A stretch of 64,000 nt of DNA, taken from positions 372,001-436,000 of the forward strand of contig NZ_FNDG01000002.1 in the NCBI RefSeq assembly GCF_900100535.1, written 5' to 3'. Shown one piece after another: positions 36,250 through 45,415 of this stretch. The notes below the pieces were generated by a model. It had not been told where the DNA came from. It ran no database searches and worked only from the letters and a program-made list of their open reading frames with translations. This DNA is from Phytopseudomonas flavescens (GTDB lineage Bacteria; Pseudomonadota; Gammaproteobacteria; Pseudomonadales; Pseudomonadaceae). Numbering within the stretch: position 1 is the stretch's first letter; each line of letters begins with the position of its first letter. The position numbers and the translations under genes were made by a program.

Positions 36250-37749
36250 TCAGCTGTTGCTGGGAAAGGCGAACTGGGCCGCTTCATGGCTCTTGCGCTT
36301 GACCCAGCGCTGGGTGATCGCCTTGCGCCGGGTGTAGAAGCGCACGCCGTCCGGGCCGTAGGCGTGCAGGTCGCCGAACAGCGAGCGCTTCCAGCCGCCG
36401 AAGCTGTGGTAGCTCACCGGTACCGGCAGTGGCACGTTGACACCGACCATGCCGACCTCGATCTCGTCGCAGAACAGCCGCGCCGCCTCGCCATCGCGGG
36501 TGAAGATGCAGGTACCGTTGCCGTACTCGTGGGCGTTGATCAGGGCCATCGCTTCTTCCAGGCTGGCGACCCGCACGATGCACAGTACCGGGCCGAAGAT
36601 TTCTTCCTGGTAGAGGGTCATCCCGGGCTTGACGTGATCGAAGAGGGTGCCGCCGACGAAGAAGCCTGGCTCGTTGCCTCTCACCTTGAGGTCGCGGCCG
36701 TCCAGCAACAGCTTGGCGCCCTGTTCGACGCCACTGGCGATGTAGCCCACGACCTTGTCCTGCGCCGCCGCGCTGACCAGCGGGCCCATGTCGAGGCCGG
36801 CAGAGGTGCCGGCGCCGATTTTCAGCTCGCGGATTTTCGGCAGCAGCTTGTCGACCAGGCTGTCGGCGACCTGGCCACCCACGGCTACCACCACGGAGAT
36901 CGCCATGCAGCGTTCGCCGCAGGAGCCGTAGGCGGCGCCCATCAGCGCGTTGACGGTGTTGTCGAGGTCCGCGTCCGGCAGCACCACGGCATGATTCTTC
37001 GCGCCGCCGAGCGCCTGTACGCGTTTGCCGCGCCGGGTGCCTTCGCTGTAGATGTACTCGGCGATGGGCGTCGAGCCGACGAAGCTCAGGGCCTTGACTT
37101 GCGGTGCCTCGAGCAAGCCGTCCACGGCCTGCTTGTCACCCTGCACGATGTTCAGGACGCCCTTGGGCAGACCGGCCTCGTTGAGCAGCTCGGCGATGTA
37201 CAGGGTGGCGCTGGGGGTGCGCTCCGAGGGTTTGAGGATGAAGCAGTTGCCGCAGACGATCGCCAGCGGATACATCCACAACGGCACCATCGCCGGGAAG
37301 TTGAACGGGGTGATACCGGCCACCACGCCGAGCGGCTGGAAGTCGCTCCAGGCGTCGATGTTGGGGCCGACGTTACGGCTGTATTCGCCCTTGAGCAGTT
37401 CCGGCGCCGCGCAGGCGAACTCGACGTTCTCGATGCCGCGCTTGAGTTCGCCGGCGGCGTCTTCCAGGGTCTTGCCGTGTTCTTCGCTGATCAGGCGGGC
37501 GATGGCCGCTTCGTGCGTCTCCAGCAATTGCTTGAAGCGGAACATGACCTGGGCGCGCTTGGCCGGCGGCGTGTTGCGCCATGCCGGGTAGGCCGCGCTG
37601 GCCGCATCGATCGCCTGGCGCAGTACATCGGCATCGGCCAGACCGACCTGGGCGATGACCTGCCCGGTGGAAGGGTTGTAGACATCGGCGCTGCGCCCCG
37701 TACCTACCACGTGGGTATCGTTGATCAGGTGAGGGATTCTTTTCGTCAT
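36250..37749 (-). CDS. mmsA: CoA-acylating methylmalonate-semialdehyde dehydrogenase
   Basis: This 499-residue aldehyde dehydrogenase oxidises methylmalonate (or malonate) semialdehyde with NAD+ and CoA, giving propionyl-CoA (or acetyl-CoA) and CO2. The catalytic Cys281 lies in YGSCGERCMAISV, and MmsA-specific sequences include WSDFQPLGVVAGITPFNFPA and FTRDGEAARLFCDEIEVGM. In most Pseudomonas it is beside mmsB and serves valine breakdown. Here mmsB is absent, and it instead ends a unit with RidA, an amino acid importer and a flavoenzyme. This suggests the semialdehyde arises from an amine or beta-amino acid. Confidence 0.93.
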   Translation of the reverse strand: MTKRIPHLINDTHVVGTGRSADVYNPSTGQVIAQVGLADADVLRQAIDAASAAYPAWRNTPPAKRAQVMFRFKQLLETHEAAIARLISEEHGKTLEDAAGELKRGIENVEFACAAPELLKGEYSRNVGPNIDAWSDFQPLGVVAGITPFNFPAMVPLWMYPLAIVCGNCFILKPSERTPSATLYIAELLNEAGLPKGVLNIVQGDKQAVDGLLEAPQVKALSFVGSTPIAEYIYSEGTRRGKRVQALGGAKNHAVVLPDADLDNTVNALMGAAYGSCGERCMAISVVVAVGGQVADSLVDKLLPKIRELKIGAGTSAGLDMGPLVSAAAQDKVVGYIASGVEQGAKLLLDGRDLKVRGNEPGFFVGGTLFDHVKPGMTLYQEEIFGPVLCIVRVASLEEAMALINAHEYGNGTCIFTRDGEAARLFCDEIEVGMVGVNVPLPVPVSYHSFGGWKRSLFGDLHAYGPDGVRFYTRRKAITQRWVKRKSHEAAQFAFPSNS

Positions 37750-37818
37750 GGTGGCTCCGCAAGGGCCGGGTACGCACCCGGCATCAGATGATGGGCGAAA
37801 GCCTCGCCCGACGGCCTG

Positions 37819-38181
37819 TCAGGCCTTGACTGCCGCCTGGATCGCGATCTCGACGAGGATGTCCTCGCCGGCCATGTTGGCTTCGACGGTGGCGCGGCTG
37901 GGCAGCGACTGCGGCGGCGCCCAGTGGCGCCAGGCCCTGTTCATCTCCTCGAAGTCCTGCACGGCGTGCTTGAGCCACACCTGGGCGAAGAGAATGTGGC
38001 TCTTGTCGGAGCCGGCTTCGGCCAGCAAGGCGTCGAGGCGCGCGAGGATCTGCTCGGTCTGGCCGTGGACATCCTGGCTGCAGTCATCGGCGACCTGGCC
38101 GGTCACGTAGACCACGCCGTTGTAGACGGAGGCATGACTGAGTAGCCCGCAATAGGGCTGGATGCGTTTGATAGGGGTCAT
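37819..38181 (-). CDS. RidA-family enamine/imine deaminase
   Basis: This 120-residue protein of the RidA (YjgF/YER057c/UK114) family forms trimers that hydrolyse enamine and imine intermediates released by PLP or flavin enzymes. The family sequence [10 protein letters not shown] is followed by the C-terminal [20 protein letters not shown], with a Glu in the position used for water activation; an Arg lies in SRATVE. Its ATG overlaps the stop of the ABC ATPase gene. The upstream flavoenzyme of the same operon would release an imine, the usual RidA substrate. Confidence 0.87.
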   Translation of the reverse strand: MTPIKRIQPYCGLLSHASVYNGVVYVTGQVADDCSQDVHGQTEQILARLDALLAEAGSDKSHILFAQVWLKHAVQDFEEMNRAWRHWAPPQSLPSRATVEANMAGEDILVEIAIQAAVKA

Positions 38182-38945
38182 GCGGACGTCTCTGGAGGAA
38201 TGAAAGGGATGGGTGGCACGTGCCGGTGGACGCGACGCAGGAAGTCCTGGGTGCGTGGATGCTGTGGCGCCTCGAGTACCTGGGCCGCGGGCCCGCTCTC
38301 GGCGATGACCCCGTCGTAGAGGAAGCAGACCCTGTCCGCGACCTCGCGGGCGAAGCCCATTTCATGGGTGACCACGACCATGGTCATGCCCTCGTCGGCC
38401 AGTTCGCGCATGACCCCCAGCACGTCGCCGACCAGTTCCGGATCGAGCGCGGAGGTAGGTTCGTCGAACAGCAACGCCGCCGGCCGCATGGCCAGGGCGC
38501 GGGCGATGGCCACCCGTTGCTGCTGCCCGCCGGACAGCTGCTGGGGCTTGCAGTCCCGCTTGCCGTGCATGCCGACCTTGTTCAGCAACTCCATGGCGTA
38601 GTCGATGGCGTGCTGCTTGCGCTCGCGGCGAACGTGCACGGCGCCTTCGATGACGTTCTCCAGCACCGTGCGGTGGGGGAACAGGTTGAAACGCTGGAAC
38701 ACCATGCCCACCTGGGTGCGCAACTCGTGGATGTCCCTGCTCCGCGCATCGACGCGTTTGTCGCCGATGAAGATATCGCCGCCATCGTAGGTCTCCAGGG
38801 CATTGATGCAGCGCAGCAGGGTCGACTTGCCGGAGCCCGAGGGCCCGATGAGGCAGATCACTTCGCCGCTGGCCACGTCCAGGCTGATGCCCTTGAGCAC
38901 CTCGAGGTTGCCGTAGTGCTTGCGCACGTTGGATAGCTTGATCAT
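38178..38945 (-). CDS. Polar amino acid ABC transporter ATPase (GlnQ-like)
   Basis: This 255-residue ATPase drives amino-acid uptake. Walker A is GPSGSGKST near residue 34, the Q-loop is [20 protein letters not shown], the signature is [15 protein letters not shown], Walker B is [19 protein letters not shown] and the switch histidine is in [12 protein letters not shown]. It is adjacent to its permease (14 bases) and overlaps the RidA gene. Confidence 0.92.
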   Translation of the reverse strand: MIKLSNVRKHYGNLEVLKGISLDVASGEVICLIGPSGSGKSTLLRCINALETYDGGDIFIGDKRVDARSRDIHELRTQVGMVFQRFNLFPHRTVLENVIEGAVHVRRERKQHAIDYAMELLNKVGMHGKRDCKPQQLSGGQQQRVAIARALAMRPAALLFDEPTSALDPELVGDVLGVMRELADEGMTMVVVTHEMGFAREVADRVCFLYDGVIAESGPAAQVLEAPQHPRTQDFLRRVHRHVPPIPFIPPETSA

Positions 38946-38959
38946 GAATGGTCCCTCCC

Positions 38960-39601
38960 TTATCGACGCAGGTGCCGTTCGAGCCAGCCGACCAGGAACA
39001 GCAGCGGCAGGCTCATGGCGAGGTAGAGCAGGGCGGTCAGGGTGTAAACCGTCAGGTTCTGGAAGGTGGAAGAGGCGATCAGCTGTCCGGCATGGGTCAT
39101 CTCCGCCACCGTGATGGTCGAGACCAGCGACGAGTCCTTGAGGATCATCGTGAAGGTGTTGGCGTAGGGCGGCAGGCTGATGCGCAGCGCCTGTGGCAGC
39201 ACGACACGGCGCATGGTCATGCTGGACTTCATGCCGATGGCCTTGGCCGCTTCGACCTGTCCCTGGTCGACCGCCTGGATGCCGGCACGGAAGATCTCCG
39301 CCTGGTAGCCCGCATAGCCGATCCCCAGGCCGAGCACGCCCGCTTCGAAAGCCGTCAGGCCGATACCCAGCTCCGGCAGGACGAAGTACATGTAGAACAG
39401 CACGATCAGGATCGGCAGACCCCGGATGATGTTGACCAGGGCGCCTGCCGGATAAGACAGCGCCCGCCTGGGCGAGAGTTTCAGCAGCGCCAGAACGAGT
39501 CCCAGGCCACTGCTGACCAGCAGGGCGAGCAGCGAAACCTTCACCGTCACCACCGAGGCTGCCAGCAGCAGTGGCAGGAACTGAAGAACGTTATCCATCA
39601 T
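38960..39601 (-). CDS. Polar amino acid ABC transporter permease
   Basis: This is a 213-residue HisM/GlnP-type permease with about five membrane helices. The ATPase-contacting EAA loop reads [20 protein letters not shown], and [17 protein letters not shown] near residue 70 is typical of the family. Only one permease gene is present, so the channel is a homodimer. It lies 54 bases after the binding-protein gene. Confidence 0.92.
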   Translation of the reverse strand: MMDNVLQFLPLLLAASVVTVKVSLLALLVSSGLGLVLALLKLSPRRALSYPAGALVNIIRGLPILIVLFYMYFVLPELGIGLTAFEAGVLGLGIGYAGYQAEIFRAGIQAVDQGQVEAAKAIGMKSSMTMRRVVLPQALRISLPPYANTFTMILKDSSLVSTITVAEMTHAGQLIASSTFQNLTVYTLTALLYLAMSLPLLFLVGWLERHLRR

Positions 39602-39655
39602 GACTGGGAGATCTCGTCACAGCTTGAAAGGAACCAGCGGTTCGAGAGCCCGACG

Positions 39656-40465
39656 TCACTCGAGCGTCCATTTCTTCAACAGGGCATCGAGGCGGCCATC
39701 CTTTCTCAGCGCATCGAGGCCGTCATTGAGCTTGTTCAACAGCTCGGTATTGCCGTCCTTGACGGAGAAACCGATGCTGCCGGACATCTGGGCGTGGTAG
39801 TTCGGGGCCACCTTCAGCTTGGCGTTGGGTTTTTTCTGCAACTGGAAGGCGAGGATCGGCGCATCCCACAGGCCGACATCGGCGCGGCCGAGGGCCACGT
39901 CGCGCATCAGGTCCACCGACGAGCCGTATGTCTTGATTTCCTTGATGTCGCCACGTTTTTGCAGGATTTCGATGAAGGTCGTGCCGGTTTCGACGCCGAC
40001 GACCTTGCCCTTCAGGTCATCGAGGGTGCGGTAGCCGGTGGGGTCGTCGGCCTGCTGCAGCAAGCCTTCTCCGTAGGTGTAGATGGGCTGGGTGAAGTCG
40101 ACGACCTTCTCCCTTTCCTCGGTGATGTACATGGGCGCGGCGATGATCTGGATCTTGCCGGCGCCGATGGCCGGGATCAGCGAGTCGAAGCGGCTGGGCA
40201 CCAGCTCGTAGGTGAAATCCTGTTCTTTGGCCAGGGCCTGCATGAGATCCGGAACGAAGCCCTGGATTTCTTCCGAACCCAGGTCGAGGAAGGTGAAGGG
40301 CATGCCGGAGGTGGTCGTGCCGACCTTGTAGGTCTGGGCCTGAACGGTGCCGGCGAAGGCCAGCGAGCCTGCCAGCAACAGCGAGGTGAACGGGCGCAGG
40401 ATGCGGCCGAGGCCCGCTGCAGTCTTGTTGAACCGGAACTTGCTGAGTGTGCACTGCGTGGACAT
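39656..40465 (-). CDS. Periplasmic amino acid-binding protein
   Basis: This 269-residue solute-binding protein of family 3 has a signal peptide ending near GTVQA. The mature part begins YKVGTTTSGMPFTFLD and contains the hinge and ligand segments IIAAPMYITEEREKVVDFTQP and GKVVGVETGTTFIEIL. Most amino-acid binders of this family have an Asp after ITPERA-like loops that holds the amino group. The ligand cannot be read directly, but the operon suggests an amine or a beta-amino acid. The ATG at 40465 follows AAAGGAG. Confidence 0.88.
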   Translation of the reverse strand: MSTQCTLSKFRFNKTAAGLGRILRPFTSLLLAGSLAFAGTVQAQTYKVGTTTSGMPFTFLDLGSEEIQGFVPDLMQALAKEQDFTYELVPSRFDSLIPAIGAGKIQIIAAPMYITEEREKVVDFTQPIYTYGEGLLQQADDPTGYRTLDDLKGKVVGVETGTTFIEILQKRGDIKEIKTYGSSVDLMRDVALGRADVGLWDAPILAFQLQKKPNAKLKVAPNYHAQMSGSIGFSVKDGNTELLNKLNDGLDALRKDGRLDALLKKWTLE

Positions 40466-40610
40466 GGTCAACTCCTTTCATTATTGATATTGGAACTGAA
40501 CGCTCCGCGGCCAGCGGCGGGTGCGTACCGTTTCTAGGCAGTTGGCAAGTGTTGCGGACTGGCTTGTCTGTACAGGCAGTCGTGTGGCTCTTTCTTATGG
40601 GGGATTCGGT

Positions 40611-42017
40611 TCAGCGCATCAGGTGCTCCAGGCTCGCGGCGATCCTGCTCGCCAGCGCCCTGCGCCAGGGCGCGGTGTTCGGGTTCGCCAGCAGGCGATC
40701 CTCGTTGGCGAATGCCGACATGATCCCTTTGTAGGCAATCCAGCGGCAGGGCTCGGGTTCCCAGGCCGGCAGTGTCGACAGGGGCTTCTCCCGGATCACC
40801 CAGGGTTGTTCGACGCGGCTGGTCGCGCGCTCGAGGATCAGGTCGGCCAGGGTCTGGCCCGCCAGGTGCGTGGCGCCCACCCCCTCGCCACCGAAACCGC
40901 CTGCCAGGGCCAGGCCCTGCCGCCTGTCGCACAGCATGTGCGGGCGGAAGCGCCGGGCCATGCCCAGGTTGCCGCCCCAGGCATGGGTCAGGCGAACACC
41001 GCCGAGCGAGGGGAAGAGCGACTCCATGAGCATGCGGCGCAGGCCTATTTCATCGTCACTGAGCTGGAAATCCGCGCGCAGACGGCCGCCGAAGCGATAG
41101 CCACCCCGGGCGCCGAACACCAGGCGGTCGTCCAGGGTGCGCTGGGCATAGGTGACCTGGCGGCTGTGCTCGCACAAGGCCTGGCCCCGGTCGAGGCCGA
41201 TCTGCTCCCAGCGCTCCGCCGACAGCGGCTCGGTGGCCACCAGCATGCTTTGAACGGGGATCTGGATTCTTCTCAGGGCGGCGAAATCCGCGGCGTAGCC
41301 TTCCACGGCGGGTACCACCCATTGCGCACGGATACGCGCCTTGTCGGTGCGCACTTCACGCCCGCGCCAGTCGCTGACCGGGCTCTGGTCATGGATGCTC
41401 ACGCCGAGGCGTTCGACGGCATCGGCCAGGCCGCGCACCAGGCGGGCGGGGCTGATGGTCGCGCAATGCGGCGAGTAGATCGCGCCATAGGCGCCGGGGA
41501 TGCGTACCTGGGCCGCCAGTTCCTGCGCATCCAGCCAGCGGTAATCGTCCTGGTCGTGGCCCTCGTCGTACAGGGCCTGCAGTTCCTGGCGCAGGCGGGT
41601 GGCCTGCTCCGGGTAACGCGCCGCACAATTGAGCATGCCCGCCTTGCGGTAGTGGCAATCGATGCCCTCGCGCAGGAGCACGCTCTGCACCTCGTCGGGG
41701 ATGGCCTGCAACAGCCGGTACGCCTGTCTGCGTCGTTCGGCGCTCAGTTGGCCGAGAAGGCGTGCTTCGCCGAGCATGCCACCGATCAGCCAGCCGCCAT
41801 TACGGCCGGAGGCGCCAAAACCGCTGGTCTGGGCTTCGAGGACGACGATATTGAGCTGCGGCGCCTGGCGCTTGAGGTAGTACGCCGTCCACAGCCCGGT
41901 GAAGCCAGCGCCGATGATGGCGACGTCCACATCGCGGTCCTGATCCAGGCAGGGACGAGCGGCGACCGTCTCGCCAAGCTGATCCATCCACAGACTGACA
42001 TGTTTCCAGGCCGACAT
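40611..42017 (-). CDS. FAD-dependent amine/amino acid oxidoreductase (DadA/PuuB-like)
   Basis: This 468-residue flavoenzyme of the DAO superfamily begins with an ADP-binding fold, VDVAIIGAGFTGLWTAYYL, followed by the SGFGASGRNGGWLIGG loop found in gamma-glutamylputrescine oxidase and related enzymes. The C-terminal GGFGGEGVGATHLAGQTLAD region completes the FAD site. It would oxidise a C-N bond to an imine, passing electrons to oxygen or the respiratory chain. The start at 42017 has a GGGAG site. It is the first structural gene behind the AraC-type regulator and before the ABC importer. Confidence 0.87.
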   Translation of the reverse strand: MSAWKHVSLWMDQLGETVAARPCLDQDRDVDVAIIGAGFTGLWTAYYLKRQAPQLNIVVLEAQTSGFGASGRNGGWLIGGMLGEARLLGQLSAERRRQAYRLLQAIPDEVQSVLLREGIDCHYRKAGMLNCAARYPEQATRLRQELQALYDEGHDQDDYRWLDAQELAAQVRIPGAYGAIYSPHCATISPARLVRGLADAVERLGVSIHDQSPVSDWRGREVRTDKARIRAQWVVPAVEGYAADFAALRRIQIPVQSMLVATEPLSAERWEQIGLDRGQALCEHSRQVTYAQRTLDDRLVFGARGGYRFGGRLRADFQLSDDEIGLRRMLMESLFPSLGGVRLTHAWGGNLGMARRFRPHMLCDRRQGLALAGGFGGEGVGATHLAGQTLADLILERATSRVEQPWVIREKPLSTLPAWEPEPCRWIAYKGIMSAFANEDRLLANPNTAPWRRALASRIAASLEHLMR

Positions 42018-42089
42018 TGGCGACTCCCAATCAACGTGCATGACGGAGGTTAGGAGTTCAGGCGGCCCGGCGTCTTTCTTCCGTGCACG

Positions 42090-42860
42090 TCAGGAATTTT
42101 TGCTGGCCAGTTGCTTCATGTAGGCCTTGGGCGACATGCCGGTGCGTTCGCGGAAACAGCGATAGAACACCGACAGCGAATTGAAACCCGCCATGAAGGC
42201 GAGGTCGTCCGGCCGCAGTTGCGGATTCTCCTGCAGGCGTTCGAGCAGCCAGTCGATCCGTGCCTGGCTGAGGTACTGGTAGAAGCTCTGGCCCAGCACC
42301 TGGTTGAGCAGGTAGGACATCTGGTTGCGCGTGTAACCGATGGTACTGGCCAGCCGGGTCAGGTCGAAATCGGCTTCCAGGAAGGTCTTGCGCGTGGCGA
42401 AGAACTGCTCCAGATCCAGCAGCATGACACTCAGCTGCTGCCTCGACAGTCCCAGGCGTTGCACCTTGCTCTGGTTCGCCAGCGGCTCGTCGCGAACCAT
42501 GGTGGCGTACTCGTGGACGCGCCAGATCAGGTCATCCTTGACGGTGACGGCCTCGCTCGCGCGGAAGGAAGCCAGGCGGCTGCTGCGCCTGAGCGAAAGG
42601 CGCGAGCAGTACTGGATGAAAGCCGTGTCGCCGTCCACCCGAATTCGATCGATATGCTCAATGTGCTGCTCGGCATTCCTGGGCATACCGGTGCGGACAT
42701 AATCCTGCATGTCGGCATAGGAGAGCTGCAGGTTGTTGAAGAAGTCGTAGTATTCGAGCTCGGGGTGATAGAGCTGCAGGATGCTCTCGACGTCTCGTTC
42801 GATCCAGGCTTTGTGGTAACGGGTCATGACCTCCCGGGTGCGACGGGTAACAGGATCCAA
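42090..42860 (-). CDS. SnoaL-like domain fused to AraC-type DNA-binding domain
   Basis: This 256-residue protein begins with an NTF2/SnoaL-like domain (about residues 5-125; RYHKAWIERDVESILQLYHP, with HEYATMVRDE at its end). It ends with an AraC helix-turn-helix domain (LASTIGYTRNQMSYLLNQVL, then FNSLSVFYRCFRERTGMSPK). The TTG at 42860 is chosen because GGAGGT lies six bases before it; no ATG fits before the SnoaL domain. A SnoaL fold could bind a small ligand. It lies just upstream of the importer/flavoenzyme operon on the same strand and is its likely regulator. Confidence 0.82.
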   Translation of the reverse strand: MDPVTRRTREVMTRYHKAWIERDVESILQLYHPELEYYDFFNNLQLSYADMQDYVRTGMPRNAEQHIEHIDRIRVDGDTAFIQYCSRLSLRRSSRLASFRASEAVTVKDDLIWRVHEYATMVRDEPLANQSKVQRLGLSRQQLSVMLLDLEQFFATRKTFLEADFDLTRLASTIGYTRNQMSYLLNQVLGQSFYQYLSQARIDWLLERLQENPQLRPDDLAFMAGFNSLSVFYRCFRERTGMSPKAYMKQLASKNS

Positions 42861-43071
42861 CGGATACCTCCAACTAAGCCAGAAACCGTGCGCAACCTTG
42901 ATACACAGGGAAAACTGCCCGTGGCCTGCTATCGATCCTCGTATCAGCTGAGGGCCGGGAGCCCGCAGGCCGGTGGCGCGCCACAACGCTGCGGGACTGC
43001 CTCTTCTGCGGGCAGGGCGGGCATTTCAGGCTACCGCTACCTCAGGCCTTCTGCAAATACCGCGCTGACGC

Positions 43072-43474
43072 TCATCAGGCTACTGCACACCATCTTCGAC
43101 GACTACAAGGATGCCGGCATCGAAGTACAACTGAGCGGCCCGAGCCGGGTGGAGTACGTCGGTCGCCCGATCGGCGTCAACCTGCTGGACAACGCCATCA
43201 GGTACGGGCAGGCGCCGCTCATCAAGCTGGAGGAGGGCGCGCAGGCGGTGACGATGCGGGTGCTGGATCGCGGGCCTGGTATCGCTGAAGAGCATCTGGA
43301 AGAGGTCTTCAAACCCTTCTTCCGCATCGAGGGCTCGCGCAACAACATACCGGCGGGGTTGGCCCGGGTCTCTCTGCCGCCCGTTCCACGGTGCTGGAAC
43401 ATGGCGGCACCCTGACGCTACGCAACCGAAAGCAGGGCGGCCTGGAAGTACGGGTGGTGCTGCCGTTCGCCTGA
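43072..43474 (+). pseudogene. Remnant of a sensor histidine kinase (ATPase domain only)
   Basis: The stretch encodes about 130 residues aligned with the C-terminal domain of the kinase at 34704-36050 (LLHTIFDDYKDAGIEVQLSG, DRGPGIAEEHLEEVFKPFF, STVLEHGGTLTLRNRKQGG). It has no start and no dimerisation or sensor domain. Five codons before NLLDNAI are missing relative to the intact kinase. One base is lost near 43345, so the end (GPGLSAARST... to VVLPFA) continues in another frame to a stop at 43472. The rest of the 655-bp gap (42861-43515) shows nothing further. Confidence 0.85.
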
Positions 43475-43515
43475 AGTTCGCTGGCTCGGCCGAGGCCAAG
43501 AGTTCTGTCTATCGC

Positions 43516-45255
43516 CTAGATGGCCAGCTCGCTGCGGTTACGGCCACTGCGCTTGGCTCTGTAAAGCGCTTCGTCTGCCCGGGCGCGTAACTTTTCAACA
43601 TCATCGCGGCTCGCCGAGTTTGCCTGCGCGATACCGAAACTCGCCGTCACTTCAATGGGCTGATCGAGGCCGAGATCGAACGGCGCGTCACTGATGGCAC
43701 AGCGTATGCGCTCGGCGAAGTGCAGGGCAGCCTCGGCGCTCGATAGCCACAGCTGGATGGCGAACTCTTCACCGCCAATTCTGGCGATGCGCTCCTCTCC
43801 GCGCATCTGCGCCTGGCAGCGAGCGGCGATGAGTTGCAGGAGCCTGTCTCCAGCCGGATGCCCGTACGTGTCGTTGATGCGCTTGAAGTGGTCGATATCG
43901 AACAGGATGATCGTGCGGTGACGGTTGTCGTCTTGTCCGGGCGTGTAGAACACGCGGTCGAAGGCGCGGCGGTTCGGCAGCCCGGTAAGGTGATCGGTTT
44001 CCGCGTTCGCCTTCAGTTCCGTGATCAGCTCATCGCGCTCGCGACGTAACGCGTGGGCCTGACGCAACTGACGTTCTAGGTCGTGAAGGGTCTCGAACAC
44101 GCTGTAGCCTTCGCTGCCTGAGCCAGGCTGCGTCGCATTTTGCGAATCGACGAGCGTCATTATCTTGTGCGTACCCAAAACCAGCGGTTTGATTACACGT
44201 CGCCTGAACCACAGAAAGCCGGCACCCAGTAGCAGCAGGAGCGCAAGCTCCGAGCCGGTTACCAGCAGCAGATGGGTCAACGACTTGCGAGTCGTGCGCT
44301 GCAAATCCGCCTTGGTCAGACGCAGGGCGGTGTCACGCAACGCAAGGATACTGGCCATGGTGGGCACATAACGCTCTGCGAATGCGGCCGGGCTCGGCGC
44401 CACGGCCTGGGCCAGTGAATCCACCACGCTGCGGTGAAACTCCATTCCCTCACGGCGATAAACCTGATGCATGTTTGCGTAGGCACTCTTCAATTCGCGT
44501 GAAGCCGCGGCATCGAAGTGGCTCGGCAGGTTGTCCATACCGAGCCCGAGTTGCATCTGCAACTGTACGATGCGGCCCTCGGTTGTCTGCAACTGCCGGG
44601 CTTCGGCAACGCTGACAGGGCGCTGCTCAGCAAGCGCAGAGGTCAGCTGTGAGCCCCACTGGCCGGCGATCTCCCGCAGATGCGCGGCCCAGTAGGTGTT
44701 GAAAAGCGTGGCGCTTATCTGTGGTGTGCGGCGAACCATGTCGCGCGATAGCCAATCGATGAGCGGGAACATCTGCTCCGTGGCCGCGATCATTGCCGAA
44801 ACGGCTGTTGCGAGGCTCGCCGGGTCGCGCCGCTCAACGGGTTGCGACAGCAGACTGTCGACGTTCGCGCGGGCTTTCTCCAGGGCTTCGCTTATATCCG
44901 ATACCCGGTAGGGCAATTCTTCGCACGGCTGGCAGTCGGAGATCGCAACCGTTAGAGAGTGGAGCCTCTCGTCGCTCAGCGTACGGGCGCGCAGCAGCCG
45001 TTGCGGATCACCATCGAGACCGCCGAGCATGCCGTTCGTAGGCCCACGCTCGGTGGACATGGCCTCCATCGTGCGCAGTGCGTTTTCGAACACGCTCAAC
45101 TGCGTAAGCGTTTTCACTTGCGCTCGGTAGGCTTTATAGAAGTCCGTATCGATCAGCAGGAAACTCAGCAAGATACCTAGGCTGACGACGACCAGGGTGG
45201 TGTTGATCCACTTGTCCAAGCGGGAGGCGACGTGCTGCGATCCGCCTGTTGGCAT
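43516..45255 (-). CDS. Membrane-bound diguanylate cyclase
   Basis: This 579-residue inner-membrane protein makes cyclic di-GMP. A first helix lies at about residues 18-36, a mostly helical periplasmic domain of about 300 residues follows, then a second helix near 330-350, a short linker, and the GGDEF domain from about 410. The active site reads GGEEF (residues 494-498), which is catalytic. The usual inhibitory site RxxD five residues before it is RGEE here, so product inhibition may be weak. The periplasmic domain has paired Cys (CQPC near 108) and an unknown ligand. No phosphodiesterase domain is present. Confidence 0.9.
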   Translation of the reverse strand: MPTGGSQHVASRLDKWINTTLVVVSLGILLSFLLIDTDFYKAYRAQVKTLTQLSVFENALRTMEAMSTERGPTNGMLGGLDGDPQRLLRARTLSDERLHSLTVAISDCQPCEELPYRVSDISEALEKARANVDSLLSQPVERRDPASLATAVSAMIAATEQMFPLIDWLSRDMVRRTPQISATLFNTYWAAHLREIAGQWGSQLTSALAEQRPVSVAEARQLQTTEGRIVQLQMQLGLGMDNLPSHFDAAASRELKSAYANMHQVYRREGMEFHRSVVDSLAQAVAPSPAAFAERYVPTMASILALRDTALRLTKADLQRTTRKSLTHLLLVTGSELALLLLLGAGFLWFRRRVIKPLVLGTHKIMTLVDSQNATQPGSGSEGYSVFETLHDLERQLRQAHALRRERDELITELKANAETDHLTGLPNRRAFDRVFYTPGQDDNRHRTIILFDIDHFKRINDTYGHPAGDRLLQLIAARCQAQMRGEERIARIGGEEFAIQLWLSSAEAALHFAERIRCAISDAPFDLGLDQPIEVTASFGIAQANSASRDDVEKLRARADEALYRAKRSGRNRSELAI

Positions 45256-45415
45256 GAGTCAATTCCCTTTAAATGCGCGTGATTCGATCGGGTTTTGGGT
45301 TGCGCATTATATTGACGCATGGCAAATGTTTGATAGCGGCTGAATGCCTCCCATGTTCAGGATGCCTGCGGCCTGGCGGGTTGATCTACGGGAATGCATG
45401 CCTCGCATGCAACGC

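Noticed and set aside
42111..43415. Forward open frame joining the antisense of the AraC-type gene to the kinase remnant
   Set aside because: Its first two thirds is antisense to a convincing gene; only the last part, from about 43072, resembles a real protein and is recorded as a pseudogene.
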